Positions 1 through 7,721 of a stretch of DNA of 64,000 nucleotides are shown here, piece by piece. The notes under the pieces are model-generated. The model saw only the letters and a program-made list of their open reading frames with translations, had not been told where the DNA came from and searched no databases. Made by a program: the position numbers and the translations under genes. Numbering within the stretch: position 1 is the stretch's first letter; each line of letters starts with the position of its first letter. Location of the stretch: positions 992,001 through 1,056,000 of the forward strand of contig NZ_CP055156.1 of the NCBI RefSeq assembly GCF_014217805.1. The letters are read 5' to 3'. The DNA comes from Adhaeribacter swui (GTDB taxonomy: Bacteria > Bacteroidota > Bacteroidia > Cytophagales > Hymenobacteraceae).

Positions 1-306
1 ACGTTTCGCCAGCAAAATTTGCCCGACGGTGTTGTTTATTTTATGCGCACCGGTATGGGCTAAATCTTCGCGTTTCAGGTAAATTTTAGCGTTAAATTTT
101 TCGGAAAGCCGCTTGGCGTAATACAAAGGCGTCGGCCGGCCCACGTAATCGCGCAACAGCTCATCTAATTCTTCCTGAAAGCTGGGTTCGTAGATAATAT
201 CCAGGTATTTCTGGCGCAGTTCTTCTACGTTCGGGTATAACATTTCCGGAATGTAAGCGCCACCGAACTTACCATAATACCCACGTTCATCAACAGAAAA
301 ATCCAT
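1..306 (-). CDS. trpB: Tryptophan synthase beta chain, N-terminal part (cut by window edge)
   Basis: The first 102 codons are present and the rest lies beyond base 1. The start ATG is at 306-304 and the translation begins [20 protein letters not shown]. It continues with the TrpB segment [15 protein letters not shown] and [15 protein letters not shown], where the lysine of HTGAHKINN is the pyridoxal-phosphate lysine of the family. The enzyme condenses indole with serine to give tryptophan in the cytoplasm, together with TrpA. It is the last trp gene visible here, 132 bp downstream of trpF on the same strand, and trpA presumably follows outside the window. The trpF-trpB gap holds a degraded copy of the aggttg-type phrase repeat. 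Confidence 0.97.
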   Translation of the reverse strand, partial: MDFSVDERGYYGKFGGAYIPEMLYPNVEELRQKYLDIIYEPSFQEELDELLRDYVGRPTPLYYAKRLSEKFNAKIYLKREDLAHTGAHKINNTVGQILLAKR

Positions 307-438
307 TCTATATTAGTTTAAAAGTTAGAAGGTTGAAAAGTTGGCAGGTTGAAAACCCGGAAGATTATTCTTAAACAGTTAATTTTAAAAATTTATCTAC
401 TTCCGTTTTCATTCTTTAAACCAATACAACCTTTAATT

Positions 439-1131
439 TTATTTATCAGCAATGCTAATGTTTTCTCGAAATGCCGTTAGCATTTTTTTTACTTTGGAAA
501 TATTTTTTAAGCCGGGTTCCAGTTCAAACCGGCTATTGATGTCGATGCCCCGGAGCTGGGGCCATCGGCCGGCTTTAATGGCAGCAACATGTTCTATGTC
601 CAGACCGCCACTTAGGAAAAAAGGCGTATTTAAGTGATACTGATCCAGAACTTGCCAGTTAAAAGTAACCCCGTTGCCGCCGTGTTGCTGGCCTTTGGTA
701 TCGAATAAATAATAGTCGCAGGTGCCTTCGTAAAATTCTAAAGTTGTGAAATCAAAACTATCATCCAGGGCGAAAGCTTTTAACACAAGAAAACCCGCTT
801 GCTTTAATTTACGGCACAGTTCTGGAGTTTCGTGGCCGTGGAGTTGTACGGCCTGCAAGCCATACTTTTCTGTTAGCGCCAGAATTGTTTCCAAGGCTTC
901 GTTTACAAATACGCCTACTTTTTGCACGGTAGCCGGCAAGTGTTTGGCGTATTCGGGATTTAGTTTTTCGCCGGCGTACCGGGCAGATTTCCGGTAAAAA
1001 ATAAAGCCGATGTAATCGGGCTGCAAGGCTACTAAATCGCCAATGTTTTCAGGCTCCCGCATGCCGCATACTTTCACCTGTAAAGTAGTGGGTGCATTAG
1101 TTAAGGAAACAGCCATGGGCGGAATAGTCAT
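439..1131 (-). CDS. trpF: Phosphoribosylanthranilate isomerase
   Basis: This 230-residue protein opens the real domain with VKVCGMREPENI (the KxCG motif with the catalytic Cys), followed by DYIGFIFY, VGVFVNE, VQLHGHE and the C-terminal FLSGGLDIEHV phosphate-binding segment ending in GIDINSRFE. These mark the TIM-barrel isomerase that converts N-(5-phosphoribosyl)anthranilate to CdRP in tryptophan synthesis. It starts 10 bp after the trpC stop, so the two are probably co-translated. The family is usually about 205 residues. About 18 extra residues precede the domain, so the start may be the internal Met at residue 6 (base 1116). Confidence 0.96.
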   Translation of the reverse strand: MTIPPMAVSLTNAPTTLQVKVCGMREPENIGDLVALQPDYIGFIFYRKSARYAGEKLNPEYAKHLPATVQKVGVFVNEALETILALTEKYGLQAVQLHGHETPELCRKLKQAGFLVLKAFALDDSFDFTTLEFYEGTCDYYLFDTKGQQHGGNGVTFNWQVLDQYHLNTPFFLSGGLDIEHVAAIKAGRWPQLRGIDINSRFELEPGLKNISKVKKMLTAFRENISIADK

Positions 1132-1141
1132 TTTTTAAAAA

Positions 1142-1951
1142 TTATTGCGTCAGAGAAGATTTGGCGGTTTTTAATGATTCAATTAACTCGGCTAAAGTTT
1201 TTTCGGGCTGGCTGGTTTTCATGAAGGCTTCGCCCATTAAAAAACCCCGGTACCCGTAAGTTTGCAAATCCAGGATAGTTTCAACTTTTCCGATTCCACT
1301 TTCCGAAACTTTCACGAAAGTGTCTGGAATCAATGCCGCCAGTTCTTTGGAAGTGTTGATGCTGACCGTGAAATCTTTCAGATTGCGGTTGTTCACGCCA
1401 ATGGCATCTACCTGGTCGGTTAAGGTGCGCTCCAGTTCTTCGCGGTCGTGTACTTCCAGCAAAATTTCCAGCCCTAGCGACTTGGCGAAAGTTGCTAGTC
1501 TTGTTACTTCTTCGGCTTCCAGGATACCGGCAATTAACAGAATCACGTCAGCGCCGATGGATTTGGCTTCGATGATCTGGTACTCGTCGATAATAAAATC
1601 TTTGCGCAGGATCGGGCAGGAATTAAACTTGCGGGAAGTAGTTAAATCCTCGTTTTTACCGCCGAAGAACTCGGTATCTGTAAGCACCGACAAAGCCGAA
1701 GCGCCCGCCTGCATGTAACCAATGGTGGTACGCTCCACGGAAGCATGGCCGTTAATCACACCCAGCGAAGGTGACTTCCGCTTAAATTCCGCAATAATGC
1801 CGTGCAAATCTTCCCGCAGCAGATACTTCCGAAAAGATACCGGCTGCGTTTCGAAATAAATACTTTGCTCCAGCAATTTCACCGGAAACAAAGCTTTGCG
1901 TTCCGCTACTTCCTGGCGCTTATGGGCGGCTATTTGTTCGAGTATGTTCAT
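1142..1951 (-). CDS. trpC: Indole-3-glycerol phosphate synthase
   Basis: This 269-residue protein is a TIM barrel that closes CdRP to indole-3-glycerol phosphate. Family motifs are in order: N-terminal MNILEQIAAHKRQEV, IIAEFKRKSPSLG (catalytic Lys region), ALSVLTDTEFFGG, PILRKDFIIDEYQI, ILLEVHDREEL, IGVNNRNLKDF and VSESGIG. The length is normal and the protein is not fused to TrpF, which follows 10 bp downstream. The 308-bp gap to trpD upstream is unusually long for this operon and is filled with repeats, so trpC may have its own promoter or be affected by RNA structure there. Confidence 0.97.
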   Translation of the reverse strand: MNILEQIAAHKRQEVAERKALFPVKLLEQSIYFETQPVSFRKYLLREDLHGIIAEFKRKSPSLGVINGHASVERTTIGYMQAGASALSVLTDTEFFGGKNEDLTTSRKFNSCPILRKDFIIDEYQIIEAKSIGADVILLIAGILEAEEVTRLATFAKSLGLEILLEVHDREELERTLTDQVDAIGVNNRNLKDFTVSINTSKELAALIPDTFVKVSESGIGKVETILDLQTYGYRGFLMGEAFMKTSQPEKTLAELIESLKTAKSSLTQ

Positions 1952-2259
1952 TTTTTAGTTGCAGGTTACAAGTTGCAGGTTGCAAGTTGTGCTCTTATTT
2001 ATTTTTAGTCGATAGTCCATGGCCCATAGTCCACAGTTCATTTTTTGGTTATTTAGCTCCCCTCCTGTTTTAGGAGGGGTTAGGGGTGGTTGATTTTTTA
2101 AAAATTTAAATTTTCGTAGCTCCTGGTCCTCCCCCTACCCCCTCCAAAGGGGGACTTTTTACTTGTTTACAAAATTCTTTTTCGTTTTAAATCGAATATT
2201 TAATTTCGACTGTCCAATGTTTAGTGTCTAAAGTCTAACATCCAATATCCAACATCCAA
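1952..2259. repeat. Repeat-packed trpD-trpC intergenic region
   Basis: This 308-bp gap has no gene. It carries four kinds of short repeat in a row: a gttgcaggttacaagttgc phrase (about 1963-1990, the same words as around the four-helix gene at 3848-4330), a tagtccatggcccatag phrase (2008-2042), two facing copies of a cctccc...ggagggg element (2056-2090 and 2118-2160, inverted relative to each other) and a taacatccaatatccaac phrase (2216-2262). The facing C-rich/G-rich copies could pair into a hairpin in trp mRNA. Confidence 0.7.
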
Positions 2260-3246
2260 CTAAGCTATGAGCTTTTTAAACGACTCCAGGGCTTTGCCGG
2301 AAACTAAAGATTCGCGGGCGGCGGCTACGGCTTCGTCTATGGAAAATTCTTCGTTCATTAAGTACAAGCCCATGGCGGCGTTGGCAACTACGGCGTTGGT
2401 TTGCGCTTCGGTGCCGCGGTTTTCCAGCACGTCGGTGAAGATTTTGGCGGATTCTTCTACGGTGGTACCACCGGCTAATTCTTCTTGTTTTACTTCTTTA
2501 AAGCCTATTTTTTGAGGGCTTAAAATTTGTTCGCCGTTTTCGGTTACTACTTTAAACGAGCCGGTTAACGAAATTTCGTCATAGCCATCCAAGGCGTGCA
2601 CCACCATAAAATGCTTATCAGTTTGCTGGTATAAATAGGCGTACAAACGCAGCAGTTCCAGGTTAAAAACGCCGACCATCTGGTAGTTAGGCCGGGCTGG
2701 GTTCACCATGGGGCCCAGCATATTAAAAAAGGTCTTTAAACCTAATTGCTTCCGGATAGGACCTACGTGGCTCATGGCCGGGTGAAACGCTGGTGCGTGC
2801 AAAAAGCAAATATTCGCTTCGTCGAGTTTCCGGCGCAGGTAATCGCTGTCGTGGGTAAACTGGTAGCCAAAATGGGCCATAATATTAGAGGACCCGCACA
2901 CCGACGATACCCCAAAATTACCGTGCTTGGCAACTTTATACCCCGCTCCGGCTACCACAAACGAAGCCAGCGTAGATATATTAAAGGTATCTTTGCCATC
3001 GCCGCCGGTACCGCACATATCAATCACTTCGTGCGTTCCCAGTTCGGGTTTAATGCATAGTTCCAGCAAAGCGTCCCGGAAACCTTCTAGTTCGTGCACG
3101 GTAATGTTGCGCATTAAAAACACCGTTAAGAAAGCGGCCATCTCAGACTGGTTAAACCGGCCCTGCCCTAAATCCACTAACACGTTGTAAGCAGCTTCTT
3201 TGGTGAGCGCTTTTTGCTCAAATAACTGCTGCAGTATTTCTTTCAT
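2260..3246 (-). CDS. trpD: Anthranilate phosphoribosyltransferase
   Basis: This 328-residue enzyme transfers phosphoribose from PRPP to anthranilate. It has the glycine-rich PRPP motif MCGTGGDGKDTFNIST, then KHGNFGVSSVCGS, FLHAPAFHPAM and GPMVNPARP, all typical of TrpD, at normal length. Its ATG at 3246-3244 overlaps the TGA of trpG (ATGA), a sign of translational coupling. It is not fused to the glutaminase domain, unlike some enterobacterial TrpGD proteins. Confidence 0.97.
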   Translation of the reverse strand: MKEILQQLFEQKALTKEAAYNVLVDLGQGRFNQSEMAAFLTVFLMRNITVHELEGFRDALLELCIKPELGTHEVIDMCGTGGDGKDTFNISTLASFVVAGAGYKVAKHGNFGVSSVCGSSNIMAHFGYQFTHDSDYLRRKLDEANICFLHAPAFHPAMSHVGPIRKQLGLKTFFNMLGPMVNPARPNYQMVGVFNLELLRLYAYLYQQTDKHFMVVHALDGYDEISLTGSFKVVTENGEQILSPQKIGFKEVKQEELAGGTTVEESAKIFTDVLENRGTEAQTNAVVANAAMGLYLMNEEFSIDEAVAAARESLVSGKALESFKKLIA

Positions 3247-3842
3247 ATCCAGCTTTTTTTAGGCGTAATAGAGCCTTTTAACCAACTGCGCATCATGTTT
3301 TCGCCGTGCTCGGTTAAAATCGATTCCGGATGAAACTGTACGCCCCGTACGTTGTGCACCTTATGTCGCAAAGCCATAATCTGCCCGTCGGCATCCAGGG
3401 CTGTTACTTCCAGTTCTTTCGGCATGGTGGTGGGCACCACTACCCAGGAATGGTAGCGGCACACTTTAAATTCGGCGGGCAGCCCCCGGAAAAGAGGTTC
3501 GTTTTTAGAAGTAATTTTAATGTTGGTAGCTACGCCATGCATGGGCTCCGGTAAATTGTACAAACTCGCCCCAAAAGCTTCGCCAATGGCCTGGTGCCCC
3601 AAACACACGCCCATTATTTTTTTGGTCGGCGCGTATTGTTTAATCAGGTCCATCATAATTCCGGCTTCGGAAGGCACGCCCGGTCCCGGCGACAGCAAAA
3701 TGCTGTCGTATTCTTCCACGTCGGCCAGACTGATTTTATCGTTCCGGTACACCTCCATGTTCATGCCGTAGCCCAGCTTTTTCACCAGCTGCACCAGGTT
3801 ATAAGTGAACGAATCGTAATTATCTAAAACTAGTATTTTCAT
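3243..3842 (-). CDS. trpG: Anthranilate synthase glutamine amidotransferase subunit
   Basis: This 199-residue class I glutaminase supplies ammonia to TrpE. Diagnostic segments are LDNYDSFTYNLVQ, LLSPGPGVPSEAG, the nucleophile elbow MGVCLGHQAIGEAFG (catalytic Cys), RYHSWVV and the C-terminal catalytic GVQFHPESILTEHG (His and Glu). It could also serve PabB, as TrpG/PabA often do, but its place in the trp operon fits tryptophan synthesis. Its ATG is only 6 bp from the end of the left arm of the inverted-repeat element (3848-4330), so the element separates it from trpE, its usual immediate partner. Confidence 0.96.
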   Translation of the reverse strand: MKILVLDNYDSFTYNLVQLVKKLGYGMNMEVYRNDKISLADVEEYDSILLSPGPGVPSEAGIMMDLIKQYAPTKKIMGVCLGHQAIGEAFGASLYNLPEPMHGVATNIKITSKNEPLFRGLPAEFKVCRYHSWVVVPTTMPKELEVTALDADGQIMALRHKVHNVRGVQFHPESILTEHGENMMRSWLKGSITPKKSWI

Positions 3843-3847
3843 GATAG

Positions 3848-4330
3848 AGGTTGCAAGTTGCAGGTTACAAGTTGCAGGTTAAAAATTTTAACTATTAACT
3901 ATTATTAAGTTGTCGGTTTTTCAAATATTTGATAAAAGCTGCTAATTGCCGGGATAACTGAATGAGTTCTTCATATTTATTCTGGTAAAAAGCATCTTCT
4001 AACATTTTTAATTCTTTTAAAACATACAACTGATTTCTTAGTTCCCCCGCTAATCCCTTGGCGTATTTTAAAAAGCGGATAAAATCAGCATTGTTGTCGT
4101 ATTCAAATCCTTCTGCAATATTATTGGAGATAGACATGGCCGCTCGTTGCATTTGGTCCCGGGTACCGTAATCTATTTTTAAATTACCGGAAGCGCACAT
4201 CTTATAAATATCAATCGCAATAGAAGTCGCTTTCTGATAAATCTCAAAATCCTCAAACCGCCCTATCCGCGCCATCTATTTTTTTAATTTTTTTAATCAA
4301 TACCCACCTGTAACCTGCAACTTGCAACCT
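3848..4330. mobile_element. IVS-like element: four-helix gene bracketed by 22-bp perfect inverted repeats
   Basis: Bases 3848-3869 and 4309-4330 are exact reverse complements over 22 bp (first bases aggttgcaagttgc). The left arm ends 6 bp before the trpG start codon and the right arm lies 4 bp past the trpE stop codon, so the roughly 480-bp segment sits exactly in the trpE-trpG junction. In trp mRNA the arms would form a 22-bp helix with the four-helix gene in the loop. This matches the layout of intervening sequences in 23S rRNA that encode S23-type proteins. That it moved here as a unit is inference; no transposase or target duplication is visible. Confidence 0.55.
3895..4275 (-). CDS. Four-helix bundle protein (S23/IVS-encoded family)
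   Basis: This 126-residue, all-alpha, charged protein has the hallmark pattern of the 23S rRNA intervening-sequence protein family: FEDFEIYQKATSIAIDIYK at the N terminus, YGTRDQMQRAAMSISNNIAEG in the middle, then FIRFLKYAKGLAGELRNQL and a C-terminal helix with LSRQLAAFIKYL. The function of the family is unknown; members form homopentamers and related proteins (Avd) occur in diversity-generating retroelements. It has no known role in tryptophan synthesis. It lies between trpE and trpG inside a 22-bp inverted repeat, which suggests insertion of a selfish or accessory unit. Confidence 0.9.
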   Translation of the reverse strand: MARIGRFEDFEIYQKATSIAIDIYKMCASGNLKIDYGTRDQMQRAAMSISNNIAEGFEYDNNADFIRFLKYAKGLAGELRNQLYVLKELKMLEDAFYQNKYEELIQLSRQLAAFIKYLKNRQLNNS

Positions 4331-4334
4331 GCAA

Positions 4335-5747
4335 CTATATCGAAGCTGCCTTTTCCATGGCGGAGCGGAGGGCGGCTAGTTTGTGGTGTACTTCGTTGAG
4401 TTCGGATTCGGGGTTGGATTTGGCAACTACGCCGGCGCCGGCCTGGTAGTGCAGGCGGTTGCGGGTGCTCAGGAAAGACCGGATCATGATGGCGTGGTTA
4501 AAGTCGCCGTTAAAACCAATGTAACCGATGCAACCACCGTAATACCCGCGGCCGGTGGGTTCCAGCTCGTCGATAATACTCATGGCGCGGTACTTGGGGG
4601 CACCGGATAAGGTACCGGCCGGGAACGTGTCGGCGACCATGAGCATGGGTGCTACTTCTTTGGACCGCTGGCTGGTAACTTTCGAAACCAAATGGATCAC
4701 GTGCGAATAATACTGCACTTCTTTAAACACCTCTACGGCTACCTGGTCGCCGTGGCGGCCTAAGTCGTTGCGGGCCAGGTCTACCAGCATTACGTGCTCG
4801 GAATTTTCTTTCGGGTCGTCGTAGAGTTTGCGGGCTAGTTCGGCGTCGGCGTTGTCGTTGCCGGTTCTTCTAAAAGTGCCGGCAATGGGGTAAATGCTGG
4901 CTTTATTGCCTTTTAAAGTAATCTGAGCCTCGGGCGAAGAACCAAAAATTTTAAAATTTCCGTAGTCGAAGTAAAATAAATACGGCGACGGATTAATAGA
5001 ACGCAAAGCCCGGTATACGTTAAACTCATCGCCTTTAAAGCCTTTCGAGAACTTGCGCGACAATACTATTTGAAAAACGTTACCCAGTTTGCAATGGCGC
5101 TGGCCTTCGTTGAGTACTTTTAAAAAATGGTCGTCGGTGAAGTTAGAAGTTTCGTCGGCATCCGGAGTGAAGGTAAAAGCCGGAATGTTTTTATTTTTAA
5201 TCAGCGCTTCCAGTTGTTCCAGGCCCGGGCCGGTGGTGTTTTCGTCAATGCTGTGCTCGAAAATATACAGCTCGTTTTTAAACGGATCTACCACTACAAT
5301 AAACCGGTACAAACGGTACAGAATTTCGGGTAACTCCGGGTAAGCGGTTTCCTTCGGCCGGAATTCAATGTCTTCGTAATACGTAACGGCATCGTAGGTC
5401 ATGTAGCCAAACAAGCCGTTATTGATGAAGTTAAAAGGATTGGCCCGCACGTAAAACGAATTAATAAACTGCTGCAAATGCTTCACAGCATCACGACGGT
5501 CTTCCAGAGGAATTTGTTCTTCGGTACCATCTGGGAAATACTGACTGATTACCTGGTCTTTTAACTCAAATCCCCCAATCGGGTCACAACAGATGTAGGA
5601 AAAGCTATTTTCGTTGCCGTGGTAATCCGAGCTTTCGAGCAAAATGCAGTTGGGATATTTATCACGTAATTGTAAATAAATACCAACAGGGGTAACGGTA
5701 TCGGCGAGGAGCTGTTTGTGGGTGTTATACAGCTTGTATTTATTCAT
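4335..5747 (-). CDS. trpE: Anthranilate synthase component I
   Basis: This 470-residue chorismate-using enzyme makes anthranilate with ammonia from TrpG. The N-terminal half carries the tryptophan feedback site (LLESSDYHGNENSFSYI, the LLES..S type). The C-terminal catalytic domain has FQIVLSRKF, NPSPYLFYFDYG, IYPIAGTFRRTGN, DLARNDLGRHG, FPAGTLSGAPK and GGCIGYIGFNGD. It is the first structural gene of the operon. The distance to the leader terminator upstream is about 250 bp, which contains no ORF. The stop TAG at 4337-4335 abuts the right arm of the inverted-repeat element. Confidence 0.97.
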   Translation of the reverse strand: MNKYKLYNTHKQLLADTVTPVGIYLQLRDKYPNCILLESSDYHGNENSFSYICCDPIGGFELKDQVISQYFPDGTEEQIPLEDRRDAVKHLQQFINSFYVRANPFNFINNGLFGYMTYDAVTYYEDIEFRPKETAYPELPEILYRLYRFIVVVDPFKNELYIFEHSIDENTTGPGLEQLEALIKNKNIPAFTFTPDADETSNFTDDHFLKVLNEGQRHCKLGNVFQIVLSRKFSKGFKGDEFNVYRALRSINPSPYLFYFDYGNFKIFGSSPEAQITLKGNKASIYPIAGTFRRTGNDNADAELARKLYDDPKENSEHVMLVDLARNDLGRHGDQVAVEVFKEVQYYSHVIHLVSKVTSQRSKEVAPMLMVADTFPAGTLSGAPKYRAMSIIDELEPTGRGYYGGCIGYIGFNGDFNHAIMIRSFLSTRNRLHYQAGAGVVAKSNPESELNEVHHKLAALRSAMEKAASI

Positions 5748-6002
5748 TTTTTAAATTTCTGTTTTTCTATGACAATTATTAAAAGGGAACGAGCGCTTCG
5801 CTTAATTAAAAATTAGAAATTATGAATTAGAAATTTTCATCAATTTGACTAATACTAATTTATTGGGTAGATGATTTTCTAAAAATTAAGTTAACAAAGC
5901 ATTAACCGGAGTACACCGGGTAAAAGCAACTTAGCCTCGCCAATAATAATTTGTCCGGAAGAAAAAATATTGCATCATGGATACTATTTCTAAAAAGTTT
6001 AA

Positions 6003-6033
6003 AAATAAAAAAGCCCAAGTGAACTTGGGCTTT
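6003..6033 (-). terminator. trp leader terminator (attenuator)
   Basis: Read on the minus strand, aaagcccaag (6033-6024) pairs with cttgggcttt (6019-6010) across a 4-base loop, giving a 10-bp stem followed by TTTTTTATTTTT. This is an intrinsic terminator placed after the Trp-rich leader peptide and before trpE. A 7-base segment upstream (6072-6066) can instead pair with its loop and inner stem (6024-6018), so it is a candidate regulated terminator. Confidence 0.85.
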
Positions 6034-6093
6034 TCTGCTATTTATAGCTGTATACAAACGTGCCGGTTCACTCTTTTAGAATTCTAAAAGGTG
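6018..6093 (-). promoter_or_regulatory. trp leader alternative RNA structures (pause hairpin and antiterminator)
   Basis: Minus-strand RNA can form a first hairpin from cac+cttttagaa (6093-6082) with ttctaaaag+gtg (6081-6069); its core 6073-6090 is a perfect 18-base palindrome covering the last leader codons and stop. The 3' side of this region, agtgaac (6072-6066), is perfectly complementary to gttcact (6024-6018) in the terminator loop and stem. The hairpin, the antiterminator and the terminator are therefore mutually exclusive. A ribosome stalled on the Trp codons (6099-6094) would open the first hairpin and leave agtgaac free, favouring read-through. A ribosome reaching the stop would mask agtgaac. 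Confidence 0.75.
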
Positions 6094-6129
6094 CCACCAG
6101 CCAGCAGTATAGAGTTGTTTCATCTTCAT
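6076..6129 (-). CDS. trpL: trp operon leader peptide with tandem Trp codons
   Basis: The 17-codon ORF reads MKMKQLYTAGWWHLLEF followed by TAA. Two adjacent Trp codons (TGG TGG, 6099-6094) in so short a peptide, directly before an intrinsic terminator and the trp genes, are the classic signature of ribosome-mediated attenuation. The first ATG lies only 8 bases after the -7 box, so the message may be leaderless or nearly so; the Met at codon 3 is the alternative start. The identification rests on position, codon content and RNA structure, not on peptide similarity. Confidence 0.85.
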   Translation of the reverse strand: MKMKQLYTAGWWHLLEF

Positions 6130-6136
6130 GATGCTG

Positions 6137-6166
6137 CAAATATAGCACTCGTATTTAAGCGCGCAA
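6137..6166 (-). promoter_or_regulatory. trp operon promoter (Bacteroidota type)
   Basis: On the minus strand, TTG (6166-6164) is followed after exactly 19 bases by TATATTTG (6144-6137), matching the Bacteroidota consensus of a -33 TTG and -7 TAnnTTTG box. Transcription would start near 6130, at or just before the leader peptide ATG. The promoter lies immediately after the stop codon of the esterase gene on the same strand. Confidence 0.85.
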
Positions 6167-6174
6167 CATTTTTT

Positions 6175-7248
6175 TTATTTTTTTGCGTAGAGCCATTTAA
6201 ACGCCTCCGGGAACTCGCGCCGCCAGAACCTTTCGCTGTGGTCCCCGTCCGGGCGGGTCTGGTACCAGATGTGTTCCGCCGGAAAGCCCTGGGCCAATAA
6301 TTGTTCGTAAAGTTCACGCATTTGCGGTACCATTTCTTCGCCTTCCTGCTCGCCAGCCAGCAAAACCAGACGGGTATTTTTAAAATCTTTCTGGGCTACG
6401 CTAAATATCTTATCCGAAAACCACAAGGAAGGCGACATAACTAAAGCTTTGCCAAAAACCTGTGGGTAATGCGCCGCCGCGTACAACGAAATTAAACCAC
6501 CCAACGAAGAACCGCCAATGCCGGTATGTTCGGCCTCGGGCTTGGTGCGGAAAGTAGCGTCCACGTACGGTTTTAAATCCTGCACAATAAACTGCAGGTA
6601 TTTTTCGCCATCGCCTCCGCCGTATTCCGGATTTTCATAGGGCGTAAGTTCGTTAATCCGTTCTTCCCCGCCGTGTTCAATACCCACTACTATTACCTGC
6701 GGGCCACCGGTTTGCGCCAGTTCATCCAGGGTTTCGTCTACGCCCCATTCCTCGGTAAAGCTGTAATAGGCATCGAATAAGTTCTGGCCGTCGTGCAAAT
6801 ACAACACCGGGTAGCGTTCGTTGCTGGTAGCATAATTTAGGGGTAAATACAACCAGATGCGCCGGGTTCGACCCAGTTCCGGCATTTCAAAAGCGGCATC
6901 CAGTACTTGCACCTGGGGGCTGGCCGTGTGTTTGCGGGGTGGCCGGACAACCAAGTCCGTCCAGTTGGCTACTTGCACGGCAACTACTTCCGGTGAGGGC
7001 AGTTTAATGATGCGGTTGGGCAGGTCGCTGCCGTCGGCCGCGGCCTCCACCGACTCCCAGGTGCCACGGGTTACTTTAAACTCGACCGGCCGGTTCATGA
7101 TGGGTATTTTTACTTCATAGGTACCATCGGGCTGTAATTGCAGGCGGTAAGCCGACGCTCCCGGTTGCCAGCGGTTAAAATTCCCTACCAGGTACAGGTG
7201 CGCCCCCGGCGGCGTATTTTCCGGAATCTGATTGACCACTATTTTCAT
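6175..7248 (-). CDS. Esterase of the EsterD/Fes type with N-terminal starch-binding-like domain
   Basis: From ATG at 7248-7246 the protein is about 357 residues. Residues 1-75 resemble a CBM20/CBM48-like beta-sandwich (LYLVGNFNRWQPG and a later DLPNR). The rest is an alpha/beta hydrolase of the putative-esterase family: PVLYLHDGQNLFD, VIVVGIEHGGEER, the nucleophile elbow GIGGSSLGGLISLY (Ser) and a C-terminal DGDHSERFW (His). No signal peptide is visible, so it is probably cytoplasmic. The frame stays open upstream to 7443, but those 65 residues look non-coding and the domain starts right after the internal Met. It lies divergent from a GH13 amylase, so a role in glycan or acyl-ester breakdown is plausible; the substrate is unknown. 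Confidence 0.85.
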   Translation of the reverse strand: MKIVVNQIPENTPPGAHLYLVGNFNRWQPGASAYRLQLQPDGTYEVKIPIMNRPVEFKVTRGTWESVEAAADGSDLPNRIIKLPSPEVVAVQVANWTDLVVRPPRKHTASPQVQVLDAAFEMPELGRTRRIWLYLPLNYATSNERYPVLYLHDGQNLFDAYYSFTEEWGVDETLDELAQTGGPQVIVVGIEHGGEERINELTPYENPEYGGGDGEKYLQFIVQDLKPYVDATFRTKPEAEHTGIGGSSLGGLISLYAAAHYPQVFGKALVMSPSLWFSDKIFSVAQKDFKNTRLVLLAGEQEGEEMVPQMRELYEQLLAQGFPAEHIWYQTRPDGDHSERFWRREFPEAFKWLYAKK

Positions 7249-7721
7249 GCGCGCTTTCCCGACATAATAAATCAAGTAGGTGTATAATTTAAAGCTCGGT
7301 TTTAGAACCGGTAACTCTGTTCCAAGGTGTACTCTATGCGTTACCAAATAGTTCTGGAGCAGGTGAACGTTAGTTTTTTTTAAATTTTGCCAAAAGCATT
7401 TCCATCGGGCAATAGTATTTTGATTAAAGTATAATTTTATCAACTCGCACTAATTTATCACCTAACGTCATAGGATTGCTCTTTAATTAGAAAACAGGTT
7501 AAATTTCAAAAAGAAGGCACTTTTAGGGGTAAGTAATGGTATAATGTACAATATCCGGCCCAACTATATTTTTCCGGCAAGTTGTAATATACCGGCACTC
7601 TGGCCTTGTGCTCCCGCGTAAAAACGCTTACATTTAGCTCCTTACCAGCCTCACGCAACCTTATACCCAAGCCGGGTGCGGCTGGTACCTTTACCTACTT
7701 GTAACCCGTGATCTTGCGCTT
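7249..7721. promoter_or_regulatory. Divergent intergenic region between esterase and GH13 genes
   Basis: No gene is supported here. Three similar words, caatatccggcc, tatttttccggcaa and taatataccggca, occur within 7548-7595 and could be repeated protein-binding sites or chance. No clear TAnnTTTG box is seen for the rightward amylase gene. Confidence 0.35.

Noticed and set aside
1952-2259. CRISPR-like reading of the repeated words in the trpD-trpC gap
   Set aside because: The repeats are short, degenerate and of several kinds, with no regular spacers and no cas genes in the window.
2746-3060. Long open frame on the plus strand opposite trpD
   Set aside because: It lies entirely inside trpD, and its translation has no domain pattern. 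Many similar antisense frames occur opposite the other genes and are shadows of codon bias.
7249-7443. N-terminal extension of the esterase to a Met at 7443
   Set aside because: The 65 extra residues look non-coding and lack a signal peptide, while the carbohydrate-binding-like domain begins directly after the Met at 7248.
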